Of a DNA stretch of 64,000 nucleotides, positions 9,001 through 17,150 are shown piece by piece. The stretch comes from Vibrio sp. RE86 (GTDB taxonomy: Bacteria > Pseudomonadota > Gammaproteobacteria > Enterobacterales > Vibrionaceae): positions 62,001 to 126,000 of the forward strand of contig NZ_VTXI01000002.1 in the NCBI RefSeq assembly GCF_013114545.1. Reading direction: 5' to 3'. The translations under genes were made by a program, and so were the position numbers. Position 1 is the stretch's first letter. Every line of letters starts with the position of its first letter. Under the pieces are notes generated by a model. It was not told where the DNA came from. It saw only the letters and a list, made by a program, of their open reading frames with translations, and did no database searches.

Positions 9001-9393
9001 ATGTCTATTAAACGTTACGGTATTGAAGGCGGTACAGGTACTGGCGGTCAGCATCTTCCATTTGCTCGTGCAACGGAAGCGGGCGGTTTCCTATATGTGT
9101 CTGGTCAAACACCAATGACGGACGGTGAAGTGGTTGAAGGTGGCATCATCGATCAGTCTCGCCTAGCGATTCAAAACTGTGTAGACATCATGGAAGAAGC
9201 GGGCTACGGCCTAGAAGACGTGGTGCACGTTAAAGTGGTACTTACCGATTCACGTTACTTCCAATCATTCAATAAGGTGTTCAAAGAGTTCTTTGGCGCA
9301 AATCCTCCTGCACGCATCTGCATGGTGTGTGACCTTGTAGTAGACGTGAAAGTAGAAGTAGATGTGACTTGCTACCGCGAAGACCGTCGATAA
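9001..9393 (+). CDS. RidA-family enamine/imine deaminase (first copy)
   Basis: This 130-residue RidA/YjgF-type protein retains the family arginine in NPPARICMV (about residue 103) and the glutamate-bearing VEVDV strand near the C-terminus. RidA proteins hydrolyse the enamine/imine formed by PLP dehydratases. That matches the neighbouring D-glucosaminate-type dehydratase, whose first product is an enamine. It follows the deacylase by 71 AT-rich bases and has a good ribosome site (GGAG). Confidence 0.9.
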   Translation: MSIKRYGIEGGTGTGGQHLPFARATEAGGFLYVSGQTPMTDGEVVEGGIIDQSRLAIQNCVDIMEEAGYGLEDVVHVKVVLTDSRYFQSFNKVFKEFFGANPPARICMVCDLVVDVKVEVDVTCYREDRR

Positions 9394-9416
9394 GCTTCAC
9401 AATTATATCGTATAAA

Positions 9417-9457
9417 GTGTCGGGGCTAATACATCCCTGTTATTATCGCCTCGGCAC
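9417..9457 (+). other. Intercistronic hairpin between ridA and the symporter
   Basis: GTGTCGGGGC pairs with GCCTCGGCAC (10 bp with two G-U pairs), and inner TAATA/TATTA extends the stem. No T-run follows, so it looks like an mRNA processing or stabilising structure, or a weak attenuator, rather than a terminator. Confidence 0.5.
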
Positions 9458-9612
9458 TGACTTCCCTACAAAAATAAATATAAACCAACAGTGCCCTAAA
9501 TAGAGAATTAATTTCACGTAGATGAATAACTCTATTTTCTAGGAATAAGATTTAATTGCCCTGTTGTGAATGAATCTGAATTTAATATGGATTTTTGCCC
9601 AAGGAGTGTTTA

Positions 9613-11133
9613 ATGAATAGCACACTTTTTCTTACTGGTTTCGGAGCTTATGTTGTATTTCTTATTTGGCTTGGATGGTTCGTTTCGCGCAACCAAAAGT
9701 CAGGTGAAGACTTTCTACTAGGCGGACGTGGTTTACCTCTGTTTCTTGTTTTAGGCACAACGGTTGCGACAATGGTCGGCACAGGCTCAAGTATGGGTGC
9801 TGTTGGCTTTGGTTACGCAAATGGTTGGGCTGGTGCCCTTTATGGTATTGGTGGCGCAGTCGGCATTTTATTGCTGGCGCTATGGTTTGCCCCAGTACGA
9901 AAACTGAATTTCATGACAATGAGTGAAGAGTTAGCGTATTACGTTGGCGCAAATCGCATTGTTAAAAACGTCGTTGGTCTACTTATCTTCATCGCATCGA
10001 TTGGTTGGTTGGGCGCGCATATTCTGGGTGGTGGTATGTACCTCGCTTGGATTGCGGACATCGACCTGAATACCGCGAAAGTGATCATTGCTGCGGCGTT
10101 TACTATCTACGTTGTGATTGGTGGTTACACCGCCGTTGTTTGGACAGATACCATTCAAGCAATCATTCTATTTGCGGGCTTTATTCTAATGGCGGTACTG
10201 TCAGTGCAGCACATTGGTGGCCTAGATAACCTATATGAAGCGATGGACCCTGCGGCGACAAGTTTCCTAGCGATTGAGAAACTGGGCCTACTGCCTGCTA
10301 TTTCACTGGCTGTGGTTATTGGTGTGGGTGTACTGGCGACGCCATCATTCCGCCAGCGTATCTACTCAGGTAAAGACGTATCAACGATTCGCCGTTCATT
10401 TGTGGCGTCAGGCGTTTTATACCTATTCTTCTCAATCATCCCTGCAATCATTGGTATGGCTGCGCATGCGATTGACCCTACGTTAGATAACCCGAACTTC
10501 TCATTCCCATACGTGGCGGCAACGGTTCTGCCTGTCGGCGTTGGCCTGATTGTTCTTATCGCAGGTCTTTCTGCAACCATGTCGAGCGCGAGTTCTGACG
10601 CGATTGCGGGCGTATCTATCCTACTTCGCGACGTCTATGTGATGTTCACAGGTCGTGTGCCAAATAAAGAGTCAATGCTGAACTACTCGCGTCTTGCGCT
10701 TATCGTGGTGATTGGTTTTGCTCTGCTGTTTGCACTGACGTCAAACGACATTATTGGCTACATCACCAAGATGATCTCAACCGTGATGTCAGGCATGTTC
10801 GTGTGTGGAATGCTAGGTCGCTTCTGGAAGCGTTACAACTGGCAAGGCGCTCTGGCAACACTAGCGGGCGCATCAATTGCTTCATTCACGGTAATGCTGA
10901 ACGCTGACCTGACGGCTTTCTGGGGTAACCCTGTCATCCCATCTTGCCTGTTTGCCTTAACGTTAGGTGTGGTAGTGAGCTTACTGACTCCAGCAAATCA
11001 AGTTACACCAGAAATGGCGCGAGCAATCCTAGATGATGAGCGTGCAATGATGGAAATGGAACTTTCAGATAAAGGCCAAATTGAAGAAGACGCTTCTCTT
11101 CAAAACCAAAAAACGGCTCAAAGCGCTTCTTAA
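9613..11133 (+). CDS. Sodium:solute symporter (SSS family), candidate sugar-acid importer
   Basis: This 506-residue inner-membrane protein has about 13 hydrophobic segments and SSS hallmarks (GWFVSRNQKSGEDFLLGGRG after the first helix, SATMSSASSDAIAG in a later one). It should import a substrate with Na+. The ATG at 9613 was chosen because AAGGAGTG lies five bases before it; the TTG 18 bases upstream has no such site. Placed among genes for handling N-acetylglucosaminate, its likely substrate is that acid. The tail from about residue 465 is charged and cytoplasmic. Confidence 0.9.
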   Translation: MNSTLFLTGFGAYVVFLIWLGWFVSRNQKSGEDFLLGGRGLPLFLVLGTTVATMVGTGSSMGAVGFGYANGWAGALYGIGGAVGILLLALWFAPVRKLNFMTMSEELAYYVGANRIVKNVVGLLIFIASIGWLGAHILGGGMYLAWIADIDLNTAKVIIAAAFTIYVVIGGYTAVVWTDTIQAIILFAGFILMAVLSVQHIGGLDNLYEAMDPAATSFLAIEKLGLLPAISLAVVIGVGVLATPSFRQRIYSGKDVSTIRRSFVASGVLYLFFSIIPAIIGMAAHAIDPTLDNPNFSFPYVAATVLPVGVGLIVLIAGLSATMSSASSDAIAGVSILLRDVYVMFTGRVPNKESMLNYSRLALIVVIGFALLFALTSNDIIGYITKMISTVMSGMFVCGMLGRFWKRYNWQGALATLAGASIASFTVMLNADLTAFWGNPVIPSCLFALTLGVVVSLLTPANQVTPEMARAILDDERAMMEMELSDKGQIEEDASLQNQKTAQSAS

Positions 11134-11145
11134 TCGCACAACTTC

Positions 11146-11170
11146 GGTGACTTACTTTCGGTAAGTCACC
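11146..11170 (+). other. Intercistronic hairpin between symporter and KDG kinase
   Basis: GGTGACTTAC and GTAAGTCACC form a perfect 10-bp stem around TTTCG. There is no T-run after it and the next gene begins 22 bases later. It is therefore more likely an mRNA-stability or processing element than a full terminator. Confidence 0.55.
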
Positions 11171-11191
11171 GCCTTCCTACAGGTGAGTTTT

Positions 11192-12130
11192 ATGACACAA
11201 CCACTGCATATCGCATTCTTTGGGGAATGCATGATCGAACTTAGCGGTAACCCACTGAAGAAAGGATTCGGTGGCGACACGTTAAACACCGCGCTTTACC
11301 TTTCACGTTTGACGGCAAACACAAATACATCAGTGAGCTACGCGACTGGCTTGGGTGAAGACGCTTTATCTCAAGAGCTGATTCAAGCTTGGCAAAGTGA
11401 AGGTATTTCAACCTCTTTGGTTCAGACCTACCAAGATAAAGTACCGGGCCTGTACATGGTCGAGACTGATGCTCAAGGCGAGCGCAGCTTTATTTATTGG
11501 CGCGATACGGCGGCGGTGAAAAGCTACTTCGCGCAAGCTGAATTGAGCAAGCTAGAGCAAGCCATGGCGCAAGGCGAGATAGATTACGTTTATCTGAGTG
11601 GCATTAGCTTAGCGATTCTTGATGACTCAAGTAAAAAGCGGCTTATCAGTGCGTTAAAGGCGTTTTCTGAGTCAGATGGCAAAGTGGTATTCGATAATAA
11701 CTTCCGCCCGCAACTGTGGAGTGCAGAGCAAGCAAAACACTGGTACGGCGAGTTGCTACCCATTGTCGATATCGCGTTAATCACTGAAGACGATGATCAG
11801 CGTGTTTGGGGCGATGAGGAGAGCGTCGAAGCACGCAGCGAACGTTTTGGATGCCCTGAAACCGTTATAAAGCGTGGCTGTGAACCGTGCAAAGTAATCT
11901 GGACAGAGCAAGCTTCACACAGTGCGTATGTCAGTGCTGAGCGAGTGACGAACGTTGTCGATACTTGTGCGGCCGGAGACTCATTCGCAGCAGGTTATCT
12001 TGCTGGTCGTTTAAGCGGACAAAGAGCTCAAGCCTCCGCGGCGCTAGGGCATCATCTAGCTTCAACCGTAATTCAATTTTCAGGTGCGATTATTCCTCAA
12101 GAGGAAATGGCGCATCTCATCCTTGCTTAA
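11192..12130 (+). CDS. kdgK: 2-keto-3-deoxygluconate kinase (PfkB family)
   Basis: This 312-residue PfkB-type sugar kinase has an N-terminal GECMIEL and the GFGGDTLNTALYL substrate loop. The C-terminal DTCAAGDSFAAGYL is the ATP-binding/catalytic-aspartate motif. It would phosphorylate 2-keto-3-deoxygluconate (KDG) to KDPG. The ATG at 11192 follows AGGTGA by five bases; a GTG three codons upstream lacks a site. The adjacent KDPG aldolase gene, 21 bases downstream, makes the KDG assignment strong. Confidence 0.9.
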   Translation: MTQPLHIAFFGECMIELSGNPLKKGFGGDTLNTALYLSRLTANTNTSVSYATGLGEDALSQELIQAWQSEGISTSLVQTYQDKVPGLYMVETDAQGERSFIYWRDTAAVKSYFAQAELSKLEQAMAQGEIDYVYLSGISLAILDDSSKKRLISALKAFSESDGKVVFDNNFRPQLWSAEQAKHWYGELLPIVDIALITEDDDQRVWGDEESVEARSERFGCPETVIKRGCEPCKVIWTEQASHSAYVSAERVTNVVDTCAAGDSFAAGYLAGRLSGQRAQASAALGHHLASTVIQFSGAIIPQEEMAHLILA

Positions 12131-12151
12131 TTTTTTGATTGGAAAACAACA

Positions 12152-12781
12152 ATGACAACAGAAATGATCAACAAACTAGAACAGTTCAAAGTAATCCCTG
12201 TAATTCAAATCAACAACGTTGAACATGCTATCCCACTGGCTAAAGTGCTGGTAGAAAACGGCCTACCTGTGGCGGAAGTAACATTCCGTACAGATGCGGC
12301 AGCGGCATCCATTAAAGCGATGAGTGAAGCGTACCCTGAGATGTGTGTGGGTGCAGGTACGGTATTAAATGCCGAGCAAGTCGATCAAGCGAAAGCGGCT
12401 GGTTCGGAGTTTGTTGTAGCACCGGGTCTAAACCCTAATACCGTTCGCTACTGCCAAGAGATCGGCATGCCGATCGTTCCAGGTGTTAACAACCCTAGCC
12501 AAGTTGAGCAGGCGCTAGAGCTTGGCCTTAACTTCCTAAAGTTCTTCCCAGCTGAAGCGTCTGGTGGTGTAGCGATGGTGAAGTCTCTGCTTGCTCCATA
12601 CGTTGACGTTAGCCTGATGCCAACGGGTGGTATCGGTAAAGGTAACGTTAATGATTATCTAGCGATTGACCGCGTGGTTTGTTGTGGCGGTACTTGGATG
12701 GTTTCTCCAGCTCTGATTGAAGGTGAGCAGTGGGATGAAATCGGCCGATTAGTGCGTGAAGCTGTCGAGCTAGTCGCATAA
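12152..12781 (+). CDS. eda: KDPG aldolase (2-dehydro-3-deoxyphosphogluconate aldolase)
   Basis: This 209-residue class I aldolase has the family glutamate in EVTFR (E42) and the Schiff-base lysine in LKFFPAE (K131). The phosphate-binding MPTGGIGKGNV lies at about residues 156-166. It splits KDPG into pyruvate and glyceraldehyde-3-phosphate, completing the route started by the kinase just upstream. As vibrios normally also carry an Entner-Doudoroff eda elsewhere, this may be a locus-specific copy (not checkable here). Confidence 0.93.
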   Translation: MTTEMINKLEQFKVIPVIQINNVEHAIPLAKVLVENGLPVAEVTFRTDAAAASIKAMSEAYPEMCVGAGTVLNAEQVDQAKAAGSEFVVAPGLNPNTVRYCQEIGMPIVPGVNNPSQVEQALELGLNFLKFFPAEASGGVAMVKSLLAPYVDVSLMPTGGIGKGNVNDYLAIDRVVCCGGTWMVSPALIEGEQWDEIGRLVREAVELVA

Positions 12782-12818
12782 CAGAAATCCAATAATAAAA
12801 ATAAATAGGAACATAAAG

Positions 12819-15266
12819 ATGAAGAGAACCACTCTTACCCTACTGATTTCTGGACTACTGACAACAAACGCGATGGCGATGGCTCCAAACACAGACCTTA
12901 ACTTGATGCCTTACCCACAGGAAGTGGAATTGGGCAGTGGCAAAGTTGAGCTCGATAAAGACTTTAGTATTTACATCAAAGGTTACGATTCAGAGCGCGT
13001 GCAGTTTAATGCGAAACGCACAATGGAACGTTTATACCGTCAGACTGGCCTGCCAATGCTCCACTGGCAGGCTGAATCTGAAAAAGAGGCGACGCTGGTC
13101 ATCGATATTGATAGCGCAGCTAAGCACGATGTACAGAACATCGAGAGCGATGAATCGTATCAACTTGAGGTCGAAAATGGCCAGATCCGCATTCGTTCTG
13201 AACGTCCGTTTGGTGCCTTCCACGGTTTAGAAACCTTCCTACAGTTAGTGACAACCGATGCGTCGGGCTACTACGTACCAGAAGTGTCGATTGAGGATGA
13301 ACCAAGATTCAAATGGCGCGGCGTCTCTTATGATACGGCGCGTCACTTCATTGAGCTGGATGTGATTATTCGTCAGCTCGATGCCATGGCATCGGCGAAG
13401 ATGAACGTTTTCCATTGGCATATTTGGGATGACCAAGGCATCCGCATTCAGCTAGATAACTACACTAAGCTGTGGTCAGAAACGGCCGACGGCGATTACT
13501 ACACCAAAGACGAAATCCGTTATGTGGTCAACTATGCCCGTAACCTTGGTATTCGTGTTATTCCTGAAATCTCATTGCCAGGTCATGCGTCAGCAGTCGC
13601 TCATGCCTACCCAGAGCTTATGTCAGGTTTAGGTGAGCAATCTTACCCGCAACAGCGTGGCTGGGGGGTATTTGAACCATTGATGGATCCAACTAACCCA
13701 GAGCTTTACACCATGCTAGGTAGCGTGTTTGATGAAGTGGTGGCGTTGTTCCCAGATGAGTATTTCCACATTGGTGGTGATGAGCCGAACTATAAGCAGT
13801 GGAAAGAGAACCCAGATATCCAACAATTCATTGCTGACAACAATCTTGATGGCGAGCGCGGTTTGCAGTCTTACCTCAACACTAAAGTTGAGAAGATGCT
13901 GGAAGAGCGCGGTAAGAAAATGTCAGGCTGGGATGAAATCTGGCACAAAGATTTACCTAAGTCGATCGTCATTCAAAGCTGGCGAGGCCATGACAGCATT
14001 GGCCGAGCTGCCAAAGAAGGTTACCAAGGTGTGTTGTCCACGGGCTATTACCTAGATCAACCGCAACCGACCAGCTATCACTATCGTAATGACCCAATGC
14101 CAACGGGTATTACGGTTGATGACAAGCTGTACAGCGGTGAGAAGTTCGAAACTTATGATTGGGTAAAACCACGTAATAAGGGCGGCCCTCGTAAAGGTAA
14201 CTTGACCATTATCGAAGCTAAAGATGGCACGTTCCGCGCATTTACCGACTACAACGGTAAATCTCGTGAAGAAGTTCATATTCTTGAATATGTCCCGGGC
14301 GTTAAGTTCCGTGGCCACTTCGATAACTTCATGTCGTACACAGAGTTCAACTATGAGTTTGCAGGTGGCAAGCTTAAAGAGAGCAGCTACCAATTGGTGG
14401 GGAACGTTCGTTGGCCTGCCACGGGTGAATTGGTTGCAGGTAGCGTGCTGAAAGGGAGCGAGATCCCAGAGCCAAATGGCGGTTACCCAGCAGAGCTTAA
14501 AGGTGATGAACAAGACCTTATCTTGGGCGGCGAAATCACCATTTGGGGTGAAAACCTAGACTCAATGACGATTGAACAGCGCCTGTGGCCTCGCAGCTAC
14601 GCAATTGCTGAGCGTTTATGGTCAAGCCAAGAGCTCACCGATGAGCGCAGCATGTACCAGCGTATGAGCGTCATGGATACATGGTCTGAAATCTCGTTAG
14701 GTCTGCGTCACCATGCCGATGCTGACATCATGCTAAAACGTCTTGCTAATGGTGCGGATGCAACGCCTCTACAAACACTCGCGAAGTACACAGAGCCTGC
14801 TCAGTACTACGCACGCCATTGGGAGAAGTGGATTTCCACACCAAACAAAGGCGATCTGTATAACCAGTATGAGCGTTTGAACCGATTTGCCGATGCGTTG
14901 CCAGTCGAAAGCTTAGCGGTCTATGAGATGAACGATCTTGTTGGCGCATTTGCTGAAGGTGATAAGGCCGCGTTAGACAAACTCGCGATGCACTACCAAG
15001 TTGTCTCTTTGGCAGCGAAGCAGGCGCAGCCAATTTTTGCCAATAATGTGGCTTCAGTGGATACCGTGAAAGTGACAGAGGCGACGGTTAAAGTCTCTGA
15101 ACTAGCGGCGACTTTGATTGATTTGGCCAAGCAAGGCAAATCGGTAAGAGCGCAAGATGCGGCGGAATACCAACGTCTTATCAGCGAAAATGCCATCATC
15201 TTGGACGAAACCATTGTGGCTATTGTTAAGCCGACTGAGAACTTACTTCATACTTTAGCGAAGTAA
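12819..15266 (+). CDS. Secreted GH20 beta-N-acetylhexosaminidase with an inserted domain
   Basis: This 815-residue protein starts with a Sec signal peptide ending AMAMA and has no lipobox, so it is probably periplasmic. A GH20 N-terminal domain (about residues 28-155) precedes the catalytic barrel, whose Asp-Glu pair is in HIGGDEPN (D321, E322). FHWHIWDDQGIRI, PEISLPGHASA and WPRSYAIAERLW are classic GH20 segments. Between LSTGYYLDQ and GGEITIWGENLD lies an insertion of roughly 150 residues that is unusual for the family and rich in beta-type sequence. It would remove GlcNAc from chito-oligosaccharides, here perhaps those ending in GlcNAc1A. Confidence 0.9.
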   Translation: MKRTTLTLLISGLLTTNAMAMAPNTDLNLMPYPQEVELGSGKVELDKDFSIYIKGYDSERVQFNAKRTMERLYRQTGLPMLHWQAESEKEATLVIDIDSAAKHDVQNIESDESYQLEVENGQIRIRSERPFGAFHGLETFLQLVTTDASGYYVPEVSIEDEPRFKWRGVSYDTARHFIELDVIIRQLDAMASAKMNVFHWHIWDDQGIRIQLDNYTKLWSETADGDYYTKDEIRYVVNYARNLGIRVIPEISLPGHASAVAHAYPELMSGLGEQSYPQQRGWGVFEPLMDPTNPELYTMLGSVFDEVVALFPDEYFHIGGDEPNYKQWKENPDIQQFIADNNLDGERGLQSYLNTKVEKMLEERGKKMSGWDEIWHKDLPKSIVIQSWRGHDSIGRAAKEGYQGVLSTGYYLDQPQPTSYHYRNDPMPTGITVDDKLYSGEKFETYDWVKPRNKGGPRKGNLTIIEAKDGTFRAFTDYNGKSREEVHILEYVPGVKFRGHFDNFMSYTEFNYEFAGGKLKESSYQLVGNVRWPATGELVAGSVLKGSEIPEPNGGYPAELKGDEQDLILGGEITIWGENLDSMTIEQRLWPRSYAIAERLWSSQELTDERSMYQRMSVMDTWSEISLGLRHHADADIMLKRLANGADATPLQTLAKYTEPAQYYARHWEKWISTPNKGDLYNQYERLNRFADALPVESLAVYEMNDLVGAFAEGDKAALDKLAMHYQVVSLAAKQAQPIFANNVASVDTVKVTEATVKVSELAATLIDLAKQGKSVRAQDAAEYQRLISENAIILDETIVAIVKPTENLLHTLAK

Positions 15267-15280
15267 ATCGCACAACTCAT

Positions 15281-15304
15281 TGCCGCCGGCCAACGCTGGC
15301 GGCA
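15281..15304 (+). other. Intercistronic hairpin between hexosaminidase and lactonase
   Basis: TGCCGCCGGC and GCTGGCGGCA form a 10-bp GC-rich stem with one G-U pair around the loop CAAC. The following TTGTTGTTT is only a partial T-run, so it may stop part of the transcripts or protect the upstream message. Confidence 0.55.
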
Positions 15305-15341
15305 TTGTTGTTTCTAACGTTTATGGATTGGAATCGTCATC

Positions 15342-16376
15342 ATGCAAGCAAGTGGTCACTTACGCTTTTACGTCGGCACCTACACGGATGAGCCAAGTCA
15401 AAGCAAGGGAATAGCTCAAGTGAGCTTAAATCGACAAACGGGTGAAATGACTCGGCTGGAGGATGTCTACACACTGCAAAACCCTTCTTATATCGCTCAA
15501 ACCTCTTTGGGCATTTATAGCTTTTCTGAAATCGCCGAACAAGACGGTGCTCAACTGGTGTGTATTCAAGACCAGCAGGTACACACTATGTCGATAGCAG
15601 GTGACTACCCTTGCCATTTGGCTATTTCACCCGACAACAAACACCTTGCCGTTTCGAATTATGGCTCTGGCAATGTCAGTATTTACTCTCTCGATAGCCA
15701 AGGTAAACCAGTCGCTTTGGTAGATAGCCTTTTTGAACAGGGTCACGGGCCAAATCAAGATAGGCAGCTATCACCCCATGCTCACCAAGCGGTGTTTCAG
15801 CAAACGGAAAGCACCTTGGTTACTGTTGACTTGGGTAGCGACGCGGTGCGTTTCTATCGACGAGAAAACGATAAGTTCCAACTAGCGCAATCTGTCGCGA
15901 TGCCACCAAGCTCTGGGCCTCGTCATCTTGCGTTCAATCGCAAAGAGGACAAGGCGTATGTGGTGTGCGAGTTGTCTGAAACGCTGGTGGAGCTGATCAA
16001 AACCGCCCAAGGTTGGCAGGTGGCGCAGCAACTCGATTTACTGCCGAGTGGCGAAAAAGGCCAAGCCGCTGCTGCGATTAAGCTCTCTGATGACGAACGC
16101 TTTATCTATGTGTCATGTCGTCACCAAAACAAAGTGAGCTGCTTTGAGGTCTCGGGGGACGTTATCCAGTGGCGTTCTATGACCGATAGTGGCGGCCAGT
16201 TTCCACGAGACTTTACCTTAACTCGCTGCGGTGAGTGGCTCTTAGTCGCTAATCAACACACCAACAACATCACAAGTTATCATCGTAATGTTGACGATGG
16301 GAGTATTACTGCGACTGGCTTTGAATGCCGCGTTGATGCGCCTGTCTGTCTAATCGAACAACAACATCATTATTAG
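15342..16376 (+). CDS. Lactonase-family beta-propeller protein (6-phosphogluconolactonase-like)
   Basis: This 344-residue protein starts directly with YVGTYTDEPS and has the repeated seven-blade pattern of the lactonase (YbhE/Pgl) family, with HPHAHQAVF-like and SGPRHLAF segments (SPHAHQAVF near residue 146). It has no signal peptide, so it should be cytoplasmic. LPMO oxidation of chitin first gives a 1,5-lactone, so a lactonase that opens GlcNAc-lactone to the acid would fit this locus. Its sequence does not prove the substrate. Confidence 0.85.
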   Translation: MQASGHLRFYVGTYTDEPSQSKGIAQVSLNRQTGEMTRLEDVYTLQNPSYIAQTSLGIYSFSEIAEQDGAQLVCIQDQQVHTMSIAGDYPCHLAISPDNKHLAVSNYGSGNVSIYSLDSQGKPVALVDSLFEQGHGPNQDRQLSPHAHQAVFQQTESTLVTVDLGSDAVRFYRRENDKFQLAQSVAMPPSSGPRHLAFNRKEDKAYVVCELSETLVELIKTAQGWQVAQQLDLLPSGEKGQAAAAIKLSDDERFIYVSCRHQNKVSCFEVSGDVIQWRSMTDSGGQFPRDFTLTRCGEWLLVANQHTNNITSYHRNVDDGSITATGFECRVDAPVCLIEQQHHY

Positions 16377-16390
16377 AGAATAAGAAAACT

Positions 16391-16753
16391 ATGACTGTTC
16401 ACCATATTAACCCGACCAAACGTTGGTCAGATGTGACTGTATTTAATGGTATCGCTCACTTTGTTGAAGTGGCAGAAGCGGATACCTCAGCGGACATGAA
16501 AGGCCAAGTTCAGCAAATTTTTGATCAAGCGGAACAGATGCTTGCTCTGGTTGATAGCGATAAAACACGCATCCTATCAGTGACCATCTACGTTACTGAT
16601 TTCGCCAACTTTGATGCGTTAAACGAGGTTTGGGACAATTGGTTTGAAGAAGGTACAGCGCCAAGCCGTGCGTGTGTGAAAGTCGAGCTTGCCGATCCTA
16701 ACCTTTTGGTCGAAATGGCGTTTGTCGCTGCCGCTGGTGAAAAATTTCAATAG
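16391..16753 (+). CDS. RidA-family protein (second copy)
   Basis: This 120-residue RidA-like protein is distinct from the first copy: it begins VHHINPTKRWSDVTVFNG and keeps the family arginine in APSRACVKVEL and the glutamate in VEMAFVAA. It follows the lactonase by 14 bases and is the last gene before a strong terminator. It may act on a different imine or only assist the same dehydratase step. Confidence 0.88.
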   Translation: MTVHHINPTKRWSDVTVFNGIAHFVEVAEADTSADMKGQVQQIFDQAEQMLALVDSDKTRILSVTIYVTDFANFDALNEVWDNWFEEGTAPSRACVKVELADPNLLVEMAFVAAAGEKFQ

Positions 16754-16780
16754 ACCATACTCATTTTAAACTGAACCAAT

Positions 16781-16815
16781 AAGGCTAACGGTGAAACATC
16801 GGTTAGCCTTTTTTA
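16781..16815 (+). terminator. Intrinsic terminator of the chitin-type locus
   Basis: AAGGCTAAC and GTTAGCCTT form the stem, followed by a T-run. It lies 27 bases after the second ridA stop and closes the plus-strand operon. Confidence 0.85.
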
Positions 16816-17150
16816 TTGCTTAACTATTCATGCAAGGCTTCTACTCACGTCACTCATTTGATCAGTGAATTGGAAAAGCGAGAGCCTTAGTTATCAAGGA
16901 CGATTTTTCTTCTTTATCTAACAAGGGCTTGGGTGGCACTTGACCTCGTTTTGGTCTCGGTCGGGCGAAAGATCAGCATCAATGTGATAGTATAACGTGC
17001 TGGGGATTGGTGATGGAGTCGACAATATTCGTTAGGAAAGAGTATTGGTCATCATCAGTATGGCATGAGCTTGTCATCGCTAATCAAACTATCACTAACA
17101 TGGAGTTGGTCTTTATATCCGTTGAGTCGGGTATGTAAACCTCATGATAT
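16816..17150. other. Gene-free region upstream of the BCCT transporter
   Basis: This stretch is AT-rich and holds no convincing gene. A 41-codon ATG frame at 17013-17138 has no clear ribosome site. The length suggests a regulated promoter for the transporter, but I recognise no operator. Confidence 0.4.

Noticed and set aside
14052..14513. A 153-residue antisense frame inside the GH20 gene
   Set aside because: It is opposite a well-supported gene, has no family signature, and results from codon bias of the real gene.
5084..16753. Reading the locus as plain D-amino-acid catabolism or normal chitobiose use
   Set aside because: KDG kinase, KDPG aldolase and lactonase are not needed for D-amino acids, and GlcNAc-6-phosphate enzymes are absent; still kept as the main alternative.
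17013..17138. A 41-codon ATG frame upstream of the BCCT gene
   Set aside because: No clear ribosome site and the frame length is within chance for this region.
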